From contig CAYNMV010000014.1 of NCBI GenBank assembly GCA_964398315.1, positions 1 to 64,000 on the forward strand: a stretch of DNA of 64,000 bases, given 5' to 3'. Positions 34,746 through 44,377 of this stretch are shown here, piece after piece; position 1 is the first letter of the stretch, and each line of letters begins with the position of its first letter. The notes under the pieces were generated by a model that was not told where the DNA came from, did no database searches, and saw nothing but the letters and a program-made list of their open reading frames with translations. Origin of the DNA: JADLCB01 sp964398315 (GTDB lineage Bacteria > Planctomycetota > Phycisphaerae > Tepidisphaerales > Tepidisphaeraceae). The position numbers and the translations under genes are program-made.

Positions 34746-36620
34746 TTATCGCGCCACCCGTCGCAAATCGGGCTGGCGCGCCTTTTCCTGAAGCTTGCGG
34801 AGCAGCGCCAGGGTCGCATCGTCATCGGGGGGCGGCCCCCCTGGGGTTGCGTCCTGTTCATTGCTACGACGCAACGCGGCGATAAGTTTGCGCTGTTCGC
34901 GCTGCTCGGCTGTTTTCCTGAAATGGGCGACCGTGTCGCGCACCGTCGCATCCACATCGGGAAGTTGCTCGGCCTCATCCACCAGTTCCACCGCAAGCTG
35001 CTTCAATTCCGGGGTTTGCAGCAGGCTCAGCAATTCGCTGAAAACCGGCTCGCCCTCATCCCGCTGGTACGTCCAGTAGATGTCCGCCAGCTGGCGTCGG
35101 GTCGGGTCGGTGAAATCCTGCACCTGTACATCCAACTGCACCTCATGCCAGCGATGCGGCTCGATGAGCAGGCAGCCCAGCAGCCAGCGCTCGGCCCGGT
35201 CCTGCGCTGTCCACTGCCGCCGATCCGCCGACGGGGCAGCCGGGGCGGGCAAATTGGGTTCGTTCCGCACCTCCCGCCTCGCCACCGCCGGGGAGGGGAC
35301 CGGCCGGCGGTTGCCCGCCCCCAGCGCAAAGCGCTGATTCAATTCCTCCACCGGCACCTCAGTCAAGCGGCTGACGCGTGCCAGCGCTGCGCCCCAGCGC
35401 AGCGGGTCGATCGGCCCTGCCCCGCGGGCCGCTGCCAGCACCGCCAGGTATTGCTCCACCGCTTTCTGCTGCCCGGTCAGATCGCCGGCATCGGCATGAA
35501 AGCGCTGCAGCAACTGCTGCCACTTGTAACTTAGCGCATCTTTCGCCTGCGCCAAAATCGTTTCAAATTCCTGTGCCCCGTGTTCGAGCAAAAATTCATC
35601 GGGATCGACCCCCGCCGGCATCGTGGCGATGGCGATCTCGATCGGCTGAGTCAGGAACAGATCCACCGCCTTGTCCACCGCCTTGTCACCGGCGGTGTCG
35701 GCATCGAACAGCAGCACGATCCGATCCGCAAATCGTTGCAGCAGCTTCACATGCTGCTCGGTGAGGGCCGTGCCCAGGATCGAGACGACATTCGTCACCC
35801 CGTGCTGGTGGGCCATCACCACATCGGCATATCCCTCGACGATCACCGCGGTGCGGGTTTCAACAATCCGCTGGCGGGCCATGTCCAGGCCGAACACGCA
35901 CCGGCTCTTGCTGAACAGGGGCGTTTCGGGGCTGTTGAGGTACTTGGCCGGATCGTCCGAGCCGGGCAGCACCCGCCCGCCGAAGGCGATCACCCGCCCG
36001 CCTTCATCGCGGATCGGGAACATCAGCCGGTTGCGGAAGGTGTCGTAGTGGCCGGTGCCGTTTTCCCGGCGCTTGACCAGTCCCGCCGTCACCAGCAGTT
36101 CCGGGCGATACTTCCGTCCCAGGGTGCTGAGCAGCCCATCCCAGGAATCCATCGCTGCGCCGATCTGAAACCGGCGGATGGTTTCCTGGCTGAACCCGCG
36201 TGCGGCGAGATACTCGCGCGCCGCAGCGCCATGGGTGGCATCGCTGAGCAATTTTTCAAAGAACGCACAGGCGGCGGAATGCGCATCCAGCAATTGCTGC
36301 CGCTCGCCTGTTTTCTGCCTGGAGACGCCGAACTTGGGCATCTCCAGCCCGGCGCGCTCCCCGAGCAGACGCAGGGCATCGAGAAACTCGACCCGATCAC
36401 GCTTGATAACAAAATCGATGGCGTTGCCGCCTTCCTTGCAGCCATAGCAGTGAAAAAACTGCTTGCCCGGACTGACATGGAAGGAAGGTGTCTTCTCCTG
36501 ATGGAAGGGACACAGGCCGACGTAATCCTTGCCCCGGCGCTTGAGGGCGACGCTCTCGGAGATCAGCTGGACGATGTCCGTCGCCTGCAGCACCTGTGAG
36601 CGGAAGTCATCGCCTGCCAT
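34746..36620 (-). CDS. dnaG: DNA primase DnaG
   Basis: A 624-aa primase making RNA primers at the replication fork. The N-terminal CHC2 zinc-binding domain reads CPFHQEKTPSFHV followed by FHCYGCKEGGNAIDFV. The RNA polymerase domain follows (FRNRLMFPIRDEGGRVIAFG), then TOPRIM (VIVEGYADVVMAHQHG, LFDADTAGDKA) and a C-terminal helicase-interaction domain. ATG at 36620 (MAGDDFRSQVLQATDIV) gives the correct N-terminus; the frame is open far upstream without similarity. It is co-transcribed with rpoD downstream, from the promoter at 36784-36812. Confidence 0.97.
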   Translation of the reverse strand: MAGDDFRSQVLQATDIVQLISESVALKRRGKDYVGLCPFHQEKTPSFHVSPGKQFFHCYGCKEGGNAIDFVIKRDRVEFLDALRLLGERAGLEMPKFGVSRQKTGERQQLLDAHSAACAFFEKLLSDATHGAAAREYLAARGFSQETIRRFQIGAAMDSWDGLLSTLGRKYRPELLVTAGLVKRRENGTGHYDTFRNRLMFPIRDEGGRVIAFGGRVLPGSDDPAKYLNSPETPLFSKSRCVFGLDMARQRIVETRTAVIVEGYADVVMAHQHGVTNVVSILGTALTEQHVKLLQRFADRIVLLFDADTAGDKAVDKAVDLFLTQPIEIAIATMPAGVDPDEFLLEHGAQEFETILAQAKDALSYKWQQLLQRFHADAGDLTGQQKAVEQYLAVLAAARGAGPIDPLRWGAALARVSRLTEVPVEELNQRFALGAGNRRPVPSPAVARREVRNEPNLPAPAAPSADRRQWTAQDRAERWLLGCLLIEPHRWHEVQLDVQVQDFTDPTRRQLADIYWTYQRDEGEPVFSELLSLLQTPELKQLAVELVDEAEQLPDVDATVRDTVAHFRKTAEQREQRKLIAALRRSNEQDATPGGPPPDDDATLALLRKLQEKARQPDLRRVAR

Positions 36621-36783
36621 GGCCAATGGTGTACCCGCAATGCCGGCGCGGGTCCCGAACCCGGTCGGACAAATCAAAGCAATACCCCGCCCGCCCACAT
36701 CCGTGCGGGAGGAGTACAGTAAATCGCGTCTAACTTCTTTGCCTGTAAGGGCTTTGGAGTTTACTAGCGCGTCAGTCAGCGTA

Positions 36784-36812
36784 AATATAGCACTGAAGTG
36801 GGGGAGGGTCAA
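36784..36812 (-). promoter_or_regulatory. Strong sigma-70 type promoter for dnaG-rpoD
   Basis: On the minus strand: TTGACC, exactly 17 nt, TATATT, about 165 bp upstream of the dnaG ATG. This is among the best consensus matches in the window. The 377-bp gap 36621-36997 between dnaG and the divergent hydrolase gene holds no recognisable gene; its AT-rich part (near 36840-36880) could also supply the opposite promoter. Confidence 0.6.
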
Positions 36813-36997
36813 ATACGACCGCAAGAGCCTGCATCACAACGTCATGTCCCATAATCATTTATAAATCAGTCATATCTTGCCGGAAAGCAGCCCTGGGTCG
36901 TGCGGATACGCGGAGCGGCCTGCACACGGGGGCCGCGGGCCTGACGCCGGCGCCACGGGCAGCCATCAAATAGCCACCGCCGACGTATACTCGCCGC

Positions 36998-38389
36998 ATG
37001 CTCCGAGCGGCGCATTGGCTGTTGATGGGATGGTATTTCGTGGGGCCGGTGGCGGCACTGGTGCTGGCGGCAGTCTGGGCGCAGCGCACACGCCGGCCAC
37101 TGCCGCTGATGAGCTGGCTGATGACCTGCATCACCGCCATCGTGCTGGGGGCGCTGCTGACGTTTATCTACGCGTATGCCGTCGGGGGGCAGATGGTCCT
37201 CACCCAAGCCGCTCTCGCTGCCTACTTTGGGGCGGGCTTGCTGTTCCTGCTCAAGGGGCTGGATTACCTGCTGAGATGGATCGCCGAAAACCTGCTGGGC
37301 CTGTCGCGGGCCACCCCGACTGCCAGTCAGCGCTCGCCCGCCGGCGGAGGGCCGCGCGATGACCAGCCGCCCCCGGGCGATGGGAATGCAGCCAATGAAG
37401 CCGAGCCAGCCACCGCTGACGGTGTCCAGCCGGCTCCCGCGCCGCAGGGCATCGATCCCGATCCCGGCCGGATGCTCCAGCGCCTGGCGGCGTTTCTGCT
37501 GCGGGTGGGGCTGTTGTTTGCCCTCGGGCTGCCCTATGTGATGACGGCGGTGATGACCTATCGCCCCAAGGTGCTGCCGCTCGATCCGCCCCGGCGTGCG
37601 TATGAGGCGATTACCTTCACCGCCGCTGATGGCACGCGGCTCTCGGGGTGGTGGATTCCATCCGACCCGGCCCCCGAAGATGCCCCGCCGCAGTGGGGCC
37701 GGCGCACGCTCCTGCTGTGCCACGGGCTGGCGGCCAACAAATCCAATCACCTGCCCCTGGGGCAGTGGGGGCCGGCGGCCGGGTACAACGTCCTCAGCTT
37801 CGATTTCCGCGCCCATGGTGAAAGCGGCGGGCAGGTGACCACCTTCGGCGATCGCGAGCGCCTGGATGTACTGGCTGCTGTTCGCTGGCTGCGCGAGCAG
37901 CGCGCCGGGGAGTCGGAGCAGATTTTTGGCATCGGTGCCAGCATGGGCGCTGCCGCACTGATTGCCGCTGCCGCGGATGATTCACCTGAAGGGCAGGCGA
38001 TCGATGCGGTGGTGGTCTTCGGCACCTACGCCCGCTTGAATACCCTCGCCGCCCGCATCGCCGATCAGCAATTCGTCTGGCCGCTTGACGTGCTGGTCAA
38101 GTACATCGCCGTTCCCCTGGCCAATGTGCAGACCGGCCGGCGGCTGACCGACTTTGCGCCCGCTGACTACATTGCCCGCATCTGGCCGCGGCCGGTGATG
38201 ATCCTGCACGGCCTGCGCGATGAAGTGATCCCGTTCGAGGAAGGCGAGGACCTGGCCCGCGAGGCAGCCCGTCCCTTCCTGTTCCGTCCCGTTGAGCGGG
38301 CCGGTCACAATGACATCATCGAGAACAACACCCTCACGGATGAAGTGCGCCATTTCCTCGACACCGCCGAACCGGTGCCGGTGATCTGA
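36998..38389 (+). CDS. Membrane-anchored alpha/beta-hydrolase
   Basis: A 463-aa protein. Three N-terminal hydrophobic helices fall within residues 7-100, then a Pro/Ala/Gly-rich linker (residues about 105-160) and a fourth helix (LAAFLLRVGLLFALGLPYVM). The serine hydrolase domain has oxyanion region LLCHGLAANKSNH, nucleophile elbow GIGASMGAAA with Ser near residue 315, Asp in LHGLRDEVIPF (about 409) and His in AGHNDII (about 437). It resembles the Fermentation-respiration switch/BEM46-like hydrolase group. The multi-TM N-terminus is unusual for that group. The substrate is unknown. Confidence 0.82.
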   Translation: MLRAAHWLLMGWYFVGPVAALVLAAVWAQRTRRPLPLMSWLMTCITAIVLGALLTFIYAYAVGGQMVLTQAALAAYFGAGLLFLLKGLDYLLRWIAENLLGLSRATPTASQRSPAGGGPRDDQPPPGDGNAANEAEPATADGVQPAPAPQGIDPDPGRMLQRLAAFLLRVGLLFALGLPYVMTAVMTYRPKVLPLDPPRRAYEAITFTAADGTRLSGWWIPSDPAPEDAPPQWGRRTLLLCHGLAANKSNHLPLGQWGPAAGYNVLSFDFRAHGESGGQVTTFGDRERLDVLAAVRWLREQRAGESEQIFGIGASMGAAALIAAAADDSPEGQAIDAVVVFGTYARLNTLAARIADQQFVWPLDVLVKYIAVPLANVQTGRRLTDFAPADYIARIWPRPVMILHGLRDEVIPFEEGEDLAREAARPFLFRPVERAGHNDIIENNTLTDEVRHFLDTAEPVPVI

Positions 38390-38548
38390 GCATCCCCCAA
38401 CCGCGGATTGCCGAAGCACCATCACGAAGAAGCAAGGCAGGGCACATGCTTCCATTCCCGGGCGGGCTGGTACAACGATCAAAAAAGGATCGGCAGAGCC
38501 AGCGGCTGTGCTTTTGCCTGGCCTGCTCCCGGACTACTATCCTCGCCC

Positions 38549-39448
38549 ATGAAACGAAGGAAAGCTCAGCTCCTGCCGGATGGTCATTCCATCATCACCG
38601 AATCCTCGCTGCCCCAGCGCATGCAGGAGACGGTGCTTGATCTGCACGGACTGTCCGGGATGTACTATCCGCAGCCACGCACCGCGGCGGGGGGATACAT
38701 CCTGCGCAAGGCCGAGCCCCGCGCAAATGGACTGCCGCTGCCCCCGGTAGGCTTGCGCGCCGGGTACGGCGTTGCGCCCGATGGCGAGCCTGATGATGAG
38801 GCGTTCCTCGACAGCGGCCGGCGGCAGACGAACTTCCTGCGCCGGTGGCTGGACATGGAGGGGTTCGGCTTCCATGCCGGCCAGTGCGTCCTCGAGCTGG
38901 GCTGCGCTACCGGGCGCATGCTCAGATGGTTCGAGGCCGAGGCGGCCGAGTCGGAATACTGGGGCGTCGATGTCGATGCCGAGAGCATCGCCTGGTGCCA
39001 GGCGCATCTGTCGCCGCCGTTTCACTTCCTGATGAACACAACCGCGCCGCACCTGCCGTTCGAGGACCGCTGGTTTGACCTGATATACGCCGGCTCCGTC
39101 TTCACCCACATCGCCGAGCTGGCCGATGCCTGGTTCCTGGAGCTGCGCCGGCTGCTCAAGAGCGGGGGCCTGCTCTACGTGACGATCCTGGATGATGTGG
39201 CGCTGGCGATCTGCCAGCGCGATTACCCGCAGTCCTCTGCCAATCGTTTCACCGAGGAATTTGACGCCGCCACCGGGGTACTGTCGAGCGATTACCTGTC
39301 GTTTTCGTTCATGAGTTCGCCGCGCAACACCCGCATCGTCTATTGCCGCGAAGCGCTGCTGGAGAAGCTGGGCCGCTGGTTTGATGTGCGCCGGGTCAAG
39401 GATGCGGCCTATGGCTGGCAGACCGGCCTGCTCCTGTGCAAGCGGTAG
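38549..39448 (+). CDS. Class I SAM-dependent methyltransferase
   Basis: A 299-aa protein with a methyltransferase core at residues about 110-220: motif I QCVLELGCATGRMLRWF, strand-2 acid in YWGVDVDAESI, and the motif IV region FEDRWFDLIYAGSVFTHI followed by LLKSGGLLYVTIL. An N-terminal ~100-residue segment contains SGMYYPQPRTAAGGY, and a C-terminal part resembles glycan- or lipid-modifying methyltransferases. ATG 38549 is chosen because upstream codons look non-coding. The substrate is unknown. Confidence 0.8.
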   Translation: MKRRKAQLLPDGHSIITESSLPQRMQETVLDLHGLSGMYYPQPRTAAGGYILRKAEPRANGLPLPPVGLRAGYGVAPDGEPDDEAFLDSGRRQTNFLRRWLDMEGFGFHAGQCVLELGCATGRMLRWFEAEAAESEYWGVDVDAESIAWCQAHLSPPFHFLMNTTAPHLPFEDRWFDLIYAGSVFTHIAELADAWFLELRRLLKSGGLLYVTILDDVALAICQRDYPQSSANRFTEEFDAATGVLSSDYLSFSFMSSPRNTRIVYCREALLEKLGRWFDVRRVKDAAYGWQTGLLLCKR

Positions 39449-39560
39449 ATGAGCCGATGCCGCCTGAGGCGCGTTGGCCGCCCGGATCGCGATCAAAAGG
39501 CCCCGATCCAGCAGCCGAGCCAACTGCCGCCGGCAAAGGTGTCAATCCTCGGGAAGTGGA

Positions 39561-40295
39561 TCAGGTTTCTTCCTGGACGTTGAAGGCTTCGCGGACCAGT
39601 CCTGCCAGGTTGCGCAATGCCAGGCCGCCATCGCCGCTGTAGCTGGAACCATGCATGATCGCGAGCGTGCGCGGTTGCAGGTCGGCCAGCCGGCGCAGCA
39701 GGGGTTCGGTGTGGCAGGTGTAGGGCATGTAGCCCACCAGCGGACCGGACTGCATCCGCCGCATCGCATCGCGCACCCGGCCGAGAATGTCCGCATCGGT
39801 AAGGGCCGGCACATCGCCGAAGTGGTGGAACAGATCGGAGCAGAGCAGGGTCCGGTCCCGCTCTTCGAACATCACGCCCGCATCCCACCCGTGCGGCAGG
39901 TGCGGCGAGGTGATGTAACGGAAGCGGTGGCTGCCGGTATCGATCACATCCTCGCTGCCCAGGCCACGGGCCGGGCGGATGGCGAAATCATCCACATTGA
40001 CCACCTTGCCCACGAAGCTGCACACCGGCACAGCGCTTGGCGCCAGGCGCAGCCAGTCATTCAGGGCGCCGCACTCATCGGATTCGAAATGGCTCCAGCC
40101 GATGTACCGCAGGGTGGCCGGATCGATCAGCTTCGCCACCGCCTCCCTGAGTGGTTCGAATGCCCGGCGGTAGCCGGCATGGAACAGCAACGGCGCATCA
40201 TCCCGCACCAGGAAATGGTTGAACTGCATATCGAGCGCAGGTTCATAAAGGCAGATGCGAAACACGCCGGGCGCGATTTCATCGATGGCGGCCAT
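39561..40295 (-). CDS. MBL-fold diiron protein of the ODP/FprA-like group
   Basis: A 244-aa metallo-beta-lactamase fold protein lacking the usual HxHxDH. Instead it has HFESDECG (residues about 69-76), the HxExDE pattern of the oxygen-binding diiron protein (ODP) and flavodiiron branch. Later ligands appear in TSPHLPHGWDAG, LLCSDLFHHFGD and IMHGSSYSGDGG. The flavodoxin domain of FprA is absent. Such proteins bind O2 or NO at a diiron site and can act as sensors; the role here is unknown. Start 40295 has GGAG 6 nt upstream. Confidence 0.82.
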   Translation of the reverse strand: MAAIDEIAPGVFRICLYEPALDMQFNHFLVRDDAPLLFHAGYRRAFEPLREAVAKLIDPATLRYIGWSHFESDECGALNDWLRLAPSAVPVCSFVGKVVNVDDFAIRPARGLGSEDVIDTGSHRFRYITSPHLPHGWDAGVMFEERDRTLLCSDLFHHFGDVPALTDADILGRVRDAMRRMQSGPLVGYMPYTCHTEPLLRRLADLQPRTLAIMHGSSYSGDGGLALRNLAGLVREAFNVQEET

Positions 40296-40362
40296 GCTGA
40301 TCTCCGGTAGAAGTGAGATGGGCTTCTCAGCCTACCCATGGCGGACCGGGAACGACAGCAGG

Positions 40363-40390
40363 AAATTGCTGGATTCCAAATTGCTGGATT
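40363..40390 (+). repeat. Short tandem repeat (aaattgctggatt, two copies, 15-bp period)
   Basis: aaattgctggatt at 40363-40375 and again at 40378-40390, in the 287-bp gene-free gap between the ODP-like and UbiA genes. No other feature is seen in that gap. Confidence 0.6.
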
Positions 40391-40582
40391 GCGCGCAGCG
40401 CTGGCTCCCAGGTTATGGCAAGCGCCCACTGTGGCCAGTCTCACCGCATCCACACCTTGCACCGGCTGAGATCGCTGGAGCCCGCAGGCGGCTGGAGTTG
40501 ATTTGCGGGTTGAGGCGGCCCGTATCCCGTGGCACGTGCGCTTCATCAGCCAGCCACGGGGAGGCGCTGGCGTACGGTCTGC

Positions 40583-41482
40583 CTAGATAAAGACGTCGAT
40601 GATGCCCAGCGTTCCCAGTACGACGCTGATGATGCCGTTGACGGTGAAGAAGGCCAGGCCAACCTTGGACAGGTCATCAGCGCGGACGAGCGAATGCTCG
40701 ATCATCAGCAGCGCGATGGCGATGCCGACGCCGATGAAGTAGAGCGTGGCCAGGGCAGGGCTGGTCAGGCCCAGGGCGAGCAGAAAACCGATACAGGCCA
40801 CGTGGGTCAGGCGGCTGACCCACAGCGCTGATCCGATACCGATTTTTGCGGGCACCGAATGCAGGCCGCACTCCACATCGACCGCATAATCCTGACAGGC
40901 GTAGATGATGTCGAACCCGGCCGTCCAGAGCAGCACAGCGCCGGCCATCAGCAGCGGCTCGATGGCGATGGTGCCGGTTACCGCCACCCACGCGCAGACA
41001 GGGGCCAGGGCGAGTGCCGCGCCCAGGTAATAATGGCACAGGCGCGAGAAGCGCTTGAGCAGCGGATAGGCGCTGATGAAGGCCAGCACCGGCACCGAGA
41101 AGACCAGCGGCCAGGGATTGCCGTAGCCCACCTGGAACCCGGCCGTGGCCGCGATGAACAGCAGTGCGCAGATCAGCACGCTCGCCGCGACAAACCGGCG
41201 GCTCAGGGCGCCGCTGGGGATGGCCCGGCGGGCGGTGCGTGGGTTGAGCGCATCCAGCGGGGCATCGAACAGGCGATTGGCGCCCATCGCCACGGTTCGG
41301 GCCAGCACCATGCACAGCACGATCAGCCCCAGCACGCCCCACGGCGGCAGTCCCCCGGCCCCCAGGAAGGTGGCCAGCAGGGCGAAGGGCAGCGCGAAGA
41401 TGCTGTGCGACAGCTTGATGTCCGCGGCAAAGACGCGGAACTTGTCAACCAACGACGGGGCGGCGGGAGCGGTGGCGGTCAT
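40583..41482 (-). CDS. UbiA-family prenyltransferase (MqnP/4-hydroxybenzoate polyprenyltransferase-like)
   Basis: A 299-aa, roughly eight-TM enzyme that joins a polyprenyl diphosphate to an aromatic acceptor in quinone biosynthesis. The first Asp-rich motif is GANRLFDAPLDALNPRTA (residues about 66-83), and the second is CQDYAVDVECGLHSVPAK (about 195-212). HSIFALPFAL near the N-terminus is typical. This subgroup in planctomycetes is often the futalosine-pathway MqnP, but no other mqn genes are in the window, so the acceptor is not decided. Start MTATAPAAPSLVDKFR at 41482. Confidence 0.88.
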   Translation of the reverse strand: MTATAPAAPSLVDKFRVFAADIKLSHSIFALPFALLATFLGAGGLPPWGVLGLIVLCMVLARTVAMGANRLFDAPLDALNPRTARRAIPSGALSRRFVAASVLICALLFIAATAGFQVGYGNPWPLVFSVPVLAFISAYPLLKRFSRLCHYYLGAALALAPVCAWVAVTGTIAIEPLLMAGAVLLWTAGFDIIYACQDYAVDVECGLHSVPAKIGIGSALWVSRLTHVACIGFLLALGLTSPALATLYFIGVGIAIALLMIEHSLVRADDLSKVGLAFFTVNGIISVVLGTLGIIDVFI

Positions 41483-41704
41483 ACTTCAACAGCATGATAG
41501 GGCAGGGCGCGTGCGGTTTGAACCGCCCGGCACTTCCCCGGGCCAGGCAGCCGGCTTCGCCGCCGGCCAGGCCGGTTCAATGGACCTGAACCCCGCCCGA
41601 TATCTTCAGAAAATCCGGGAATTGCCCGGCAGCGGGTGGGCGCGGGGGGCGCTGTTCGCCTACAGTGGAGAGATTACTCTAACCACGATCGGGAGGTCGT
41701 TGAT

Positions 41705-42760
41705 ATGCCCCTTAAGTCGCTGATTCAGTCGGGAACGAAGCTCTGGTTGGACTCGGTCGAGCCGCACGAGGTGCAGAAGAACTTTGAGCGCGGCGCCACC
41801 GGCGCCACCAGCAACCCGATCATCATCGCCGACATCCTCAAGACCGGCGCGTTCGACGATCACATCGCCCGCCTGATCGACAAGGGGTACGATGATGCCG
41901 CCATCGCCTGGGAAATGACCGATGAACTGGTATCCGATGCCCAGGAGATCTTCCTGCCGGTCTGGGAGCGCACCGAAGGCGATGATGGGTATGTCAGCTT
42001 CGAGCTGGATCCGCTGCTGGAAGACCCGGAACTGGGCCCGCCGCTGCCGCAGCGCATCGAGCGCTACATCGAGCTGGGCAAGCATTACGCCCTGGAGCAG
42101 GATAACCGCATGATCAAGGTCCCGGCCACCGAGGCGGGCCTGGCTGCGCTGGAAGAACTGGCGGCGGCGGGTGTCATGCTGAACGTCACGCTCTGCTTCA
42201 CCCGCCGGCAATACCTGGCCGCCCGCGATGCCATCTGGCGCGGCGTGCAGCGCAGCCCGCGCGGGCTGGACAGCTTCAAGAGCGTCTATTCGATCTTCGT
42301 TTCGCGCATCGATGTGTACACCGATAAATACGTGCGCGATCTGAGCGATGAGGCCCAGGGCGAGGTCGGCATCCTGAACGCCAAGGAGCTGTGGCGGGAG
42401 AACCAGGCCTTCTGGGCCGACAAGAACCTGCGCCTGAAGCAGGAAATCGTCTTCGCCTCCACCGGCAGGAAGCTGGACTGGCAGGGCGAGGATTATTATG
42501 TGGAGAACCTGGCCGGTTCGGACATCATGACCAATCCGCCTGAAACAAATGACGCGATCGAGCGTCTGGGTAAGAACTACACCCGCCAGGTGGACCAGAT
42601 GCCGCCGGATGAAATCGTGGCGGAGATTCGCGAGAAAGTTGACGTGGCAGCGATGGAGGCGAAGCTGATGGAGGAAGGCGTGAAGAAATTCGCCGATCCA
42701 TTCAAGAAGCTGCTGGCGACCATCGCCGAGAAGCGGCAGTCGCTGGCGGCGGCGAAATAG
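41705..42760 (+). CDS. tal: Transaldolase
   Basis: A 351-aa TIM-barrel enzyme of the non-oxidative pentose phosphate pathway. Family motifs: TKLWLDSVEP and GATGATSNPIII near the N-terminus, the Schiff-base lysine in RMIKVPATEAGLAALE (about residue 138), NVTLCFTRRQYL, and SIFVSRIDVYTDK. GGAGGT 8 nt before ATG 41705 fixes the start. The sequence is of the longer Tal type rather than the short MipB/TalC type. No pentose phosphate neighbours; probably a single gene. Confidence 0.93.
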   Translation: MPLKSLIQSGTKLWLDSVEPHEVQKNFERGATGATSNPIIIADILKTGAFDDHIARLIDKGYDDAAIAWEMTDELVSDAQEIFLPVWERTEGDDGYVSFELDPLLEDPELGPPLPQRIERYIELGKHYALEQDNRMIKVPATEAGLAALEELAAAGVMLNVTLCFTRRQYLAARDAIWRGVQRSPRGLDSFKSVYSIFVSRIDVYTDKYVRDLSDEAQGEVGILNAKELWRENQAFWADKNLRLKQEIVFASTGRKLDWQGEDYYVENLAGSDIMTNPPETNDAIERLGKNYTRQVDQMPPDEIVAEIREKVDVAAMEAKLMEEGVKKFADPFKKLLATIAEKRQSLAAAK

Positions 42761-42814
42761 GCTGTCGCATGCGGGCCATGGTGCTGCGCGGCGAAGCGCA
42801 TGAGGGGCAGACGG

Positions 42815-44188
42815 ATGAAGCGCTGTGCGGGCATGTTCCTGATCGTGGTGCTGGCGGGCTGGTGCGCGGCTGCCCCCGCCACGGCACCCAGTACCACCCC
42901 GGCCGAACCGCAGGCAACCGAGCTGCAGGTAACCGAACCGCAGGCAACCGGGCCGCAGACGACCGCTGATGCGGATATGGCACCGGCGGCCGATGGGCGG
43001 ATCCAGCAGTTGATCGACCAGCTCAACGCGGATGCCTGGGCGGCGCGCCAGGAGGCCGAGGAAGCGCTGGTGGCGCTTGGGTCTTCGGTCCTGCCGCACC
43101 TCGAGCAGGCGATCCAGGGCAGCGATGATCTGGAAGTCCGCACGCGTCTGCGCACCATCCTGGGGCGCATCGAGCGCGAGCGGGCACTGGGGACCACCCG
43201 CATCACCCTGGACCTGTCCGATGCCACGCTCCAGGAGGTGCTGGCGGAGGTCAGCCGCCAGGCCGGGGCGCCGCTGCGCCTTACCGGCTCGCAGTCCGAC
43301 CGCCGGGTCAGTTACAGCTTCCGTGATGAGCCTTTCTGGGTGGTGATCCAGCGCATCTGCCGTGACTTTGACCTGATGCCCAGCGACAGCGGCGACCGGC
43401 AGGGCGGCTTTGCGCTTTCCCGTGCATCCGCCGGCCAGCTCAAGGCGCCCACCGTGATCCACGGGCCGTTCCTGGTGGCGCTCAACAAGTTCGAATACTC
43501 GCACATGATCAACCTGTGGGATCAGGAGACAATGCATTCCCGCGCATCGCTGTCGATGATGGTGATGGCCGAGCCAAAGCTGACGATCCTCGGGCGGTCC
43601 TACATGCCGCTGGTCGAAGAGGTGACCAACGAGGCCGGCCAGTCACTGGAGCCCGGCGGGGTGATGCATCGCGGGTTCGGTTCCGGGGATGGGCGGATTT
43701 GGACGGTGAACCTGCCGCTGTCTGCCGAGGCCGCCCGCAGCCGCAAGATCGCCACGCTCAAGGGAACGATCGACGTGGTCGTTCAGGTGCGCGCCCAGAG
43801 CATCGAGGTGACCGATATCCTGAATGTGCGCGAACAGTCGTACAGTGTCGGCCCGCGCCGGGTGATCCTGCACGAGATGGCGCAGAAGGACGGCGCCTAT
43901 CTCCTGCGCCTCACCGTCTTCCACATTCCCGGCGAGATGGCGGAGATCGGCGGAGTTGCCTCGCAACTGAAAACCCTGCAACTGTTCGATGCCAACGGCC
44001 AGACGTTCCAGGGCAGCGGTATGCTCAATGCCCAGGCCGATGGGCTCAAGACGGAATTCACCGTTCAATTCCGCCGCCCTTCCTCCGCCAGCCGTGATGC
44101 CGTCCCCACCCGGCTGCAGTGGACCCTGCCCATCGAAACCCGCTCCCTGAAAATCCCCTTCGAGTTCCATGATGTGACCCTGCAATAG
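42815..44188 (+). CDS. Exported protein with HEAT-like and STN/secretin-N-like segments
   Basis: A 457-aa protein with signal peptide MKRCAGMFLIVVLAGWCAAA. A Thr/Pro/Gln/Ala linker is encoded by short DNA repeats (QATELQVTEPQATGPQTT). Residues about 65-110 form helix pairs like a HEAT repeat (AARQEAEEALVALGSSVLPHLEQAI). ITLDLSDATLQEVLAEVSRQ is typical of the STN/secretin N-terminal fold that precedes secretin or TonB receptors, but no secretin barrel follows. The C-terminal ~250 residues are beta-rich and unassigned. Predicted periplasmic; function unknown. It starts 55 bp after transaldolase. Confidence 0.7.
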   Translation: MKRCAGMFLIVVLAGWCAAAPATAPSTTPAEPQATELQVTEPQATGPQTTADADMAPAADGRIQQLIDQLNADAWAARQEAEEALVALGSSVLPHLEQAIQGSDDLEVRTRLRTILGRIERERALGTTRITLDLSDATLQEVLAEVSRQAGAPLRLTGSQSDRRVSYSFRDEPFWVVIQRICRDFDLMPSDSGDRQGGFALSRASAGQLKAPTVIHGPFLVALNKFEYSHMINLWDQETMHSRASLSMMVMAEPKLTILGRSYMPLVEEVTNEAGQSLEPGGVMHRGFGSGDGRIWTVNLPLSAEAARSRKIATLKGTIDVVVQVRAQSIEVTDILNVREQSYSVGPRRVILHEMAQKDGAYLLRLTVFHIPGEMAEIGGVASQLKTLQLFDANGQTFQGSGMLNAQADGLKTEFTVQFRRPSSASRDAVPTRLQWTLPIETRSLKIPFEFHDVTLQ

Positions 44189-44310
44189 GGCTGTCTCGCC
44201 CGCGCCCAGACCGGGGCCATGGCATGGCGTCATCGTGGCACAGCCCAGGCAGCGCCAGGCCAGCGGCACTTCATGCCGGAGGCCGCTTCGGGTAAAACGG
44301 GCAGCCAAGC

Positions 44311-44358
44311 CAACGTGAAGCGCCGTCAGTGTGAAGCGCCGCCAACGTGAAGCGCACC
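44311..44358 (+). repeat. Three tandem 16-bp repeats upstream of the serine hydrolase
   Basis: caacgtgaagcgccgt (44311-44326), cagtgtgaagcgccgc (44327-44342), caacgtgaagcgcacc (44343-44358). The last copy ends 19 bp before the start codon at 44378. They could be operator copies or simple slippage products. Confidence 0.7.
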
Positions 44359-44377
44359 GCGAGGATGCCTGATCACC

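Noticed and set aside
36621..36824. N-terminal extension of DnaG
   Set aside because: Carries the promoter region; DnaG homologues start at the position of 36620.
41660..43537. Long antisense frame across transaldolase and the exported protein gene
   Set aside because: Spans two real genes and lacks any recognisable motif; high-GC shadow.
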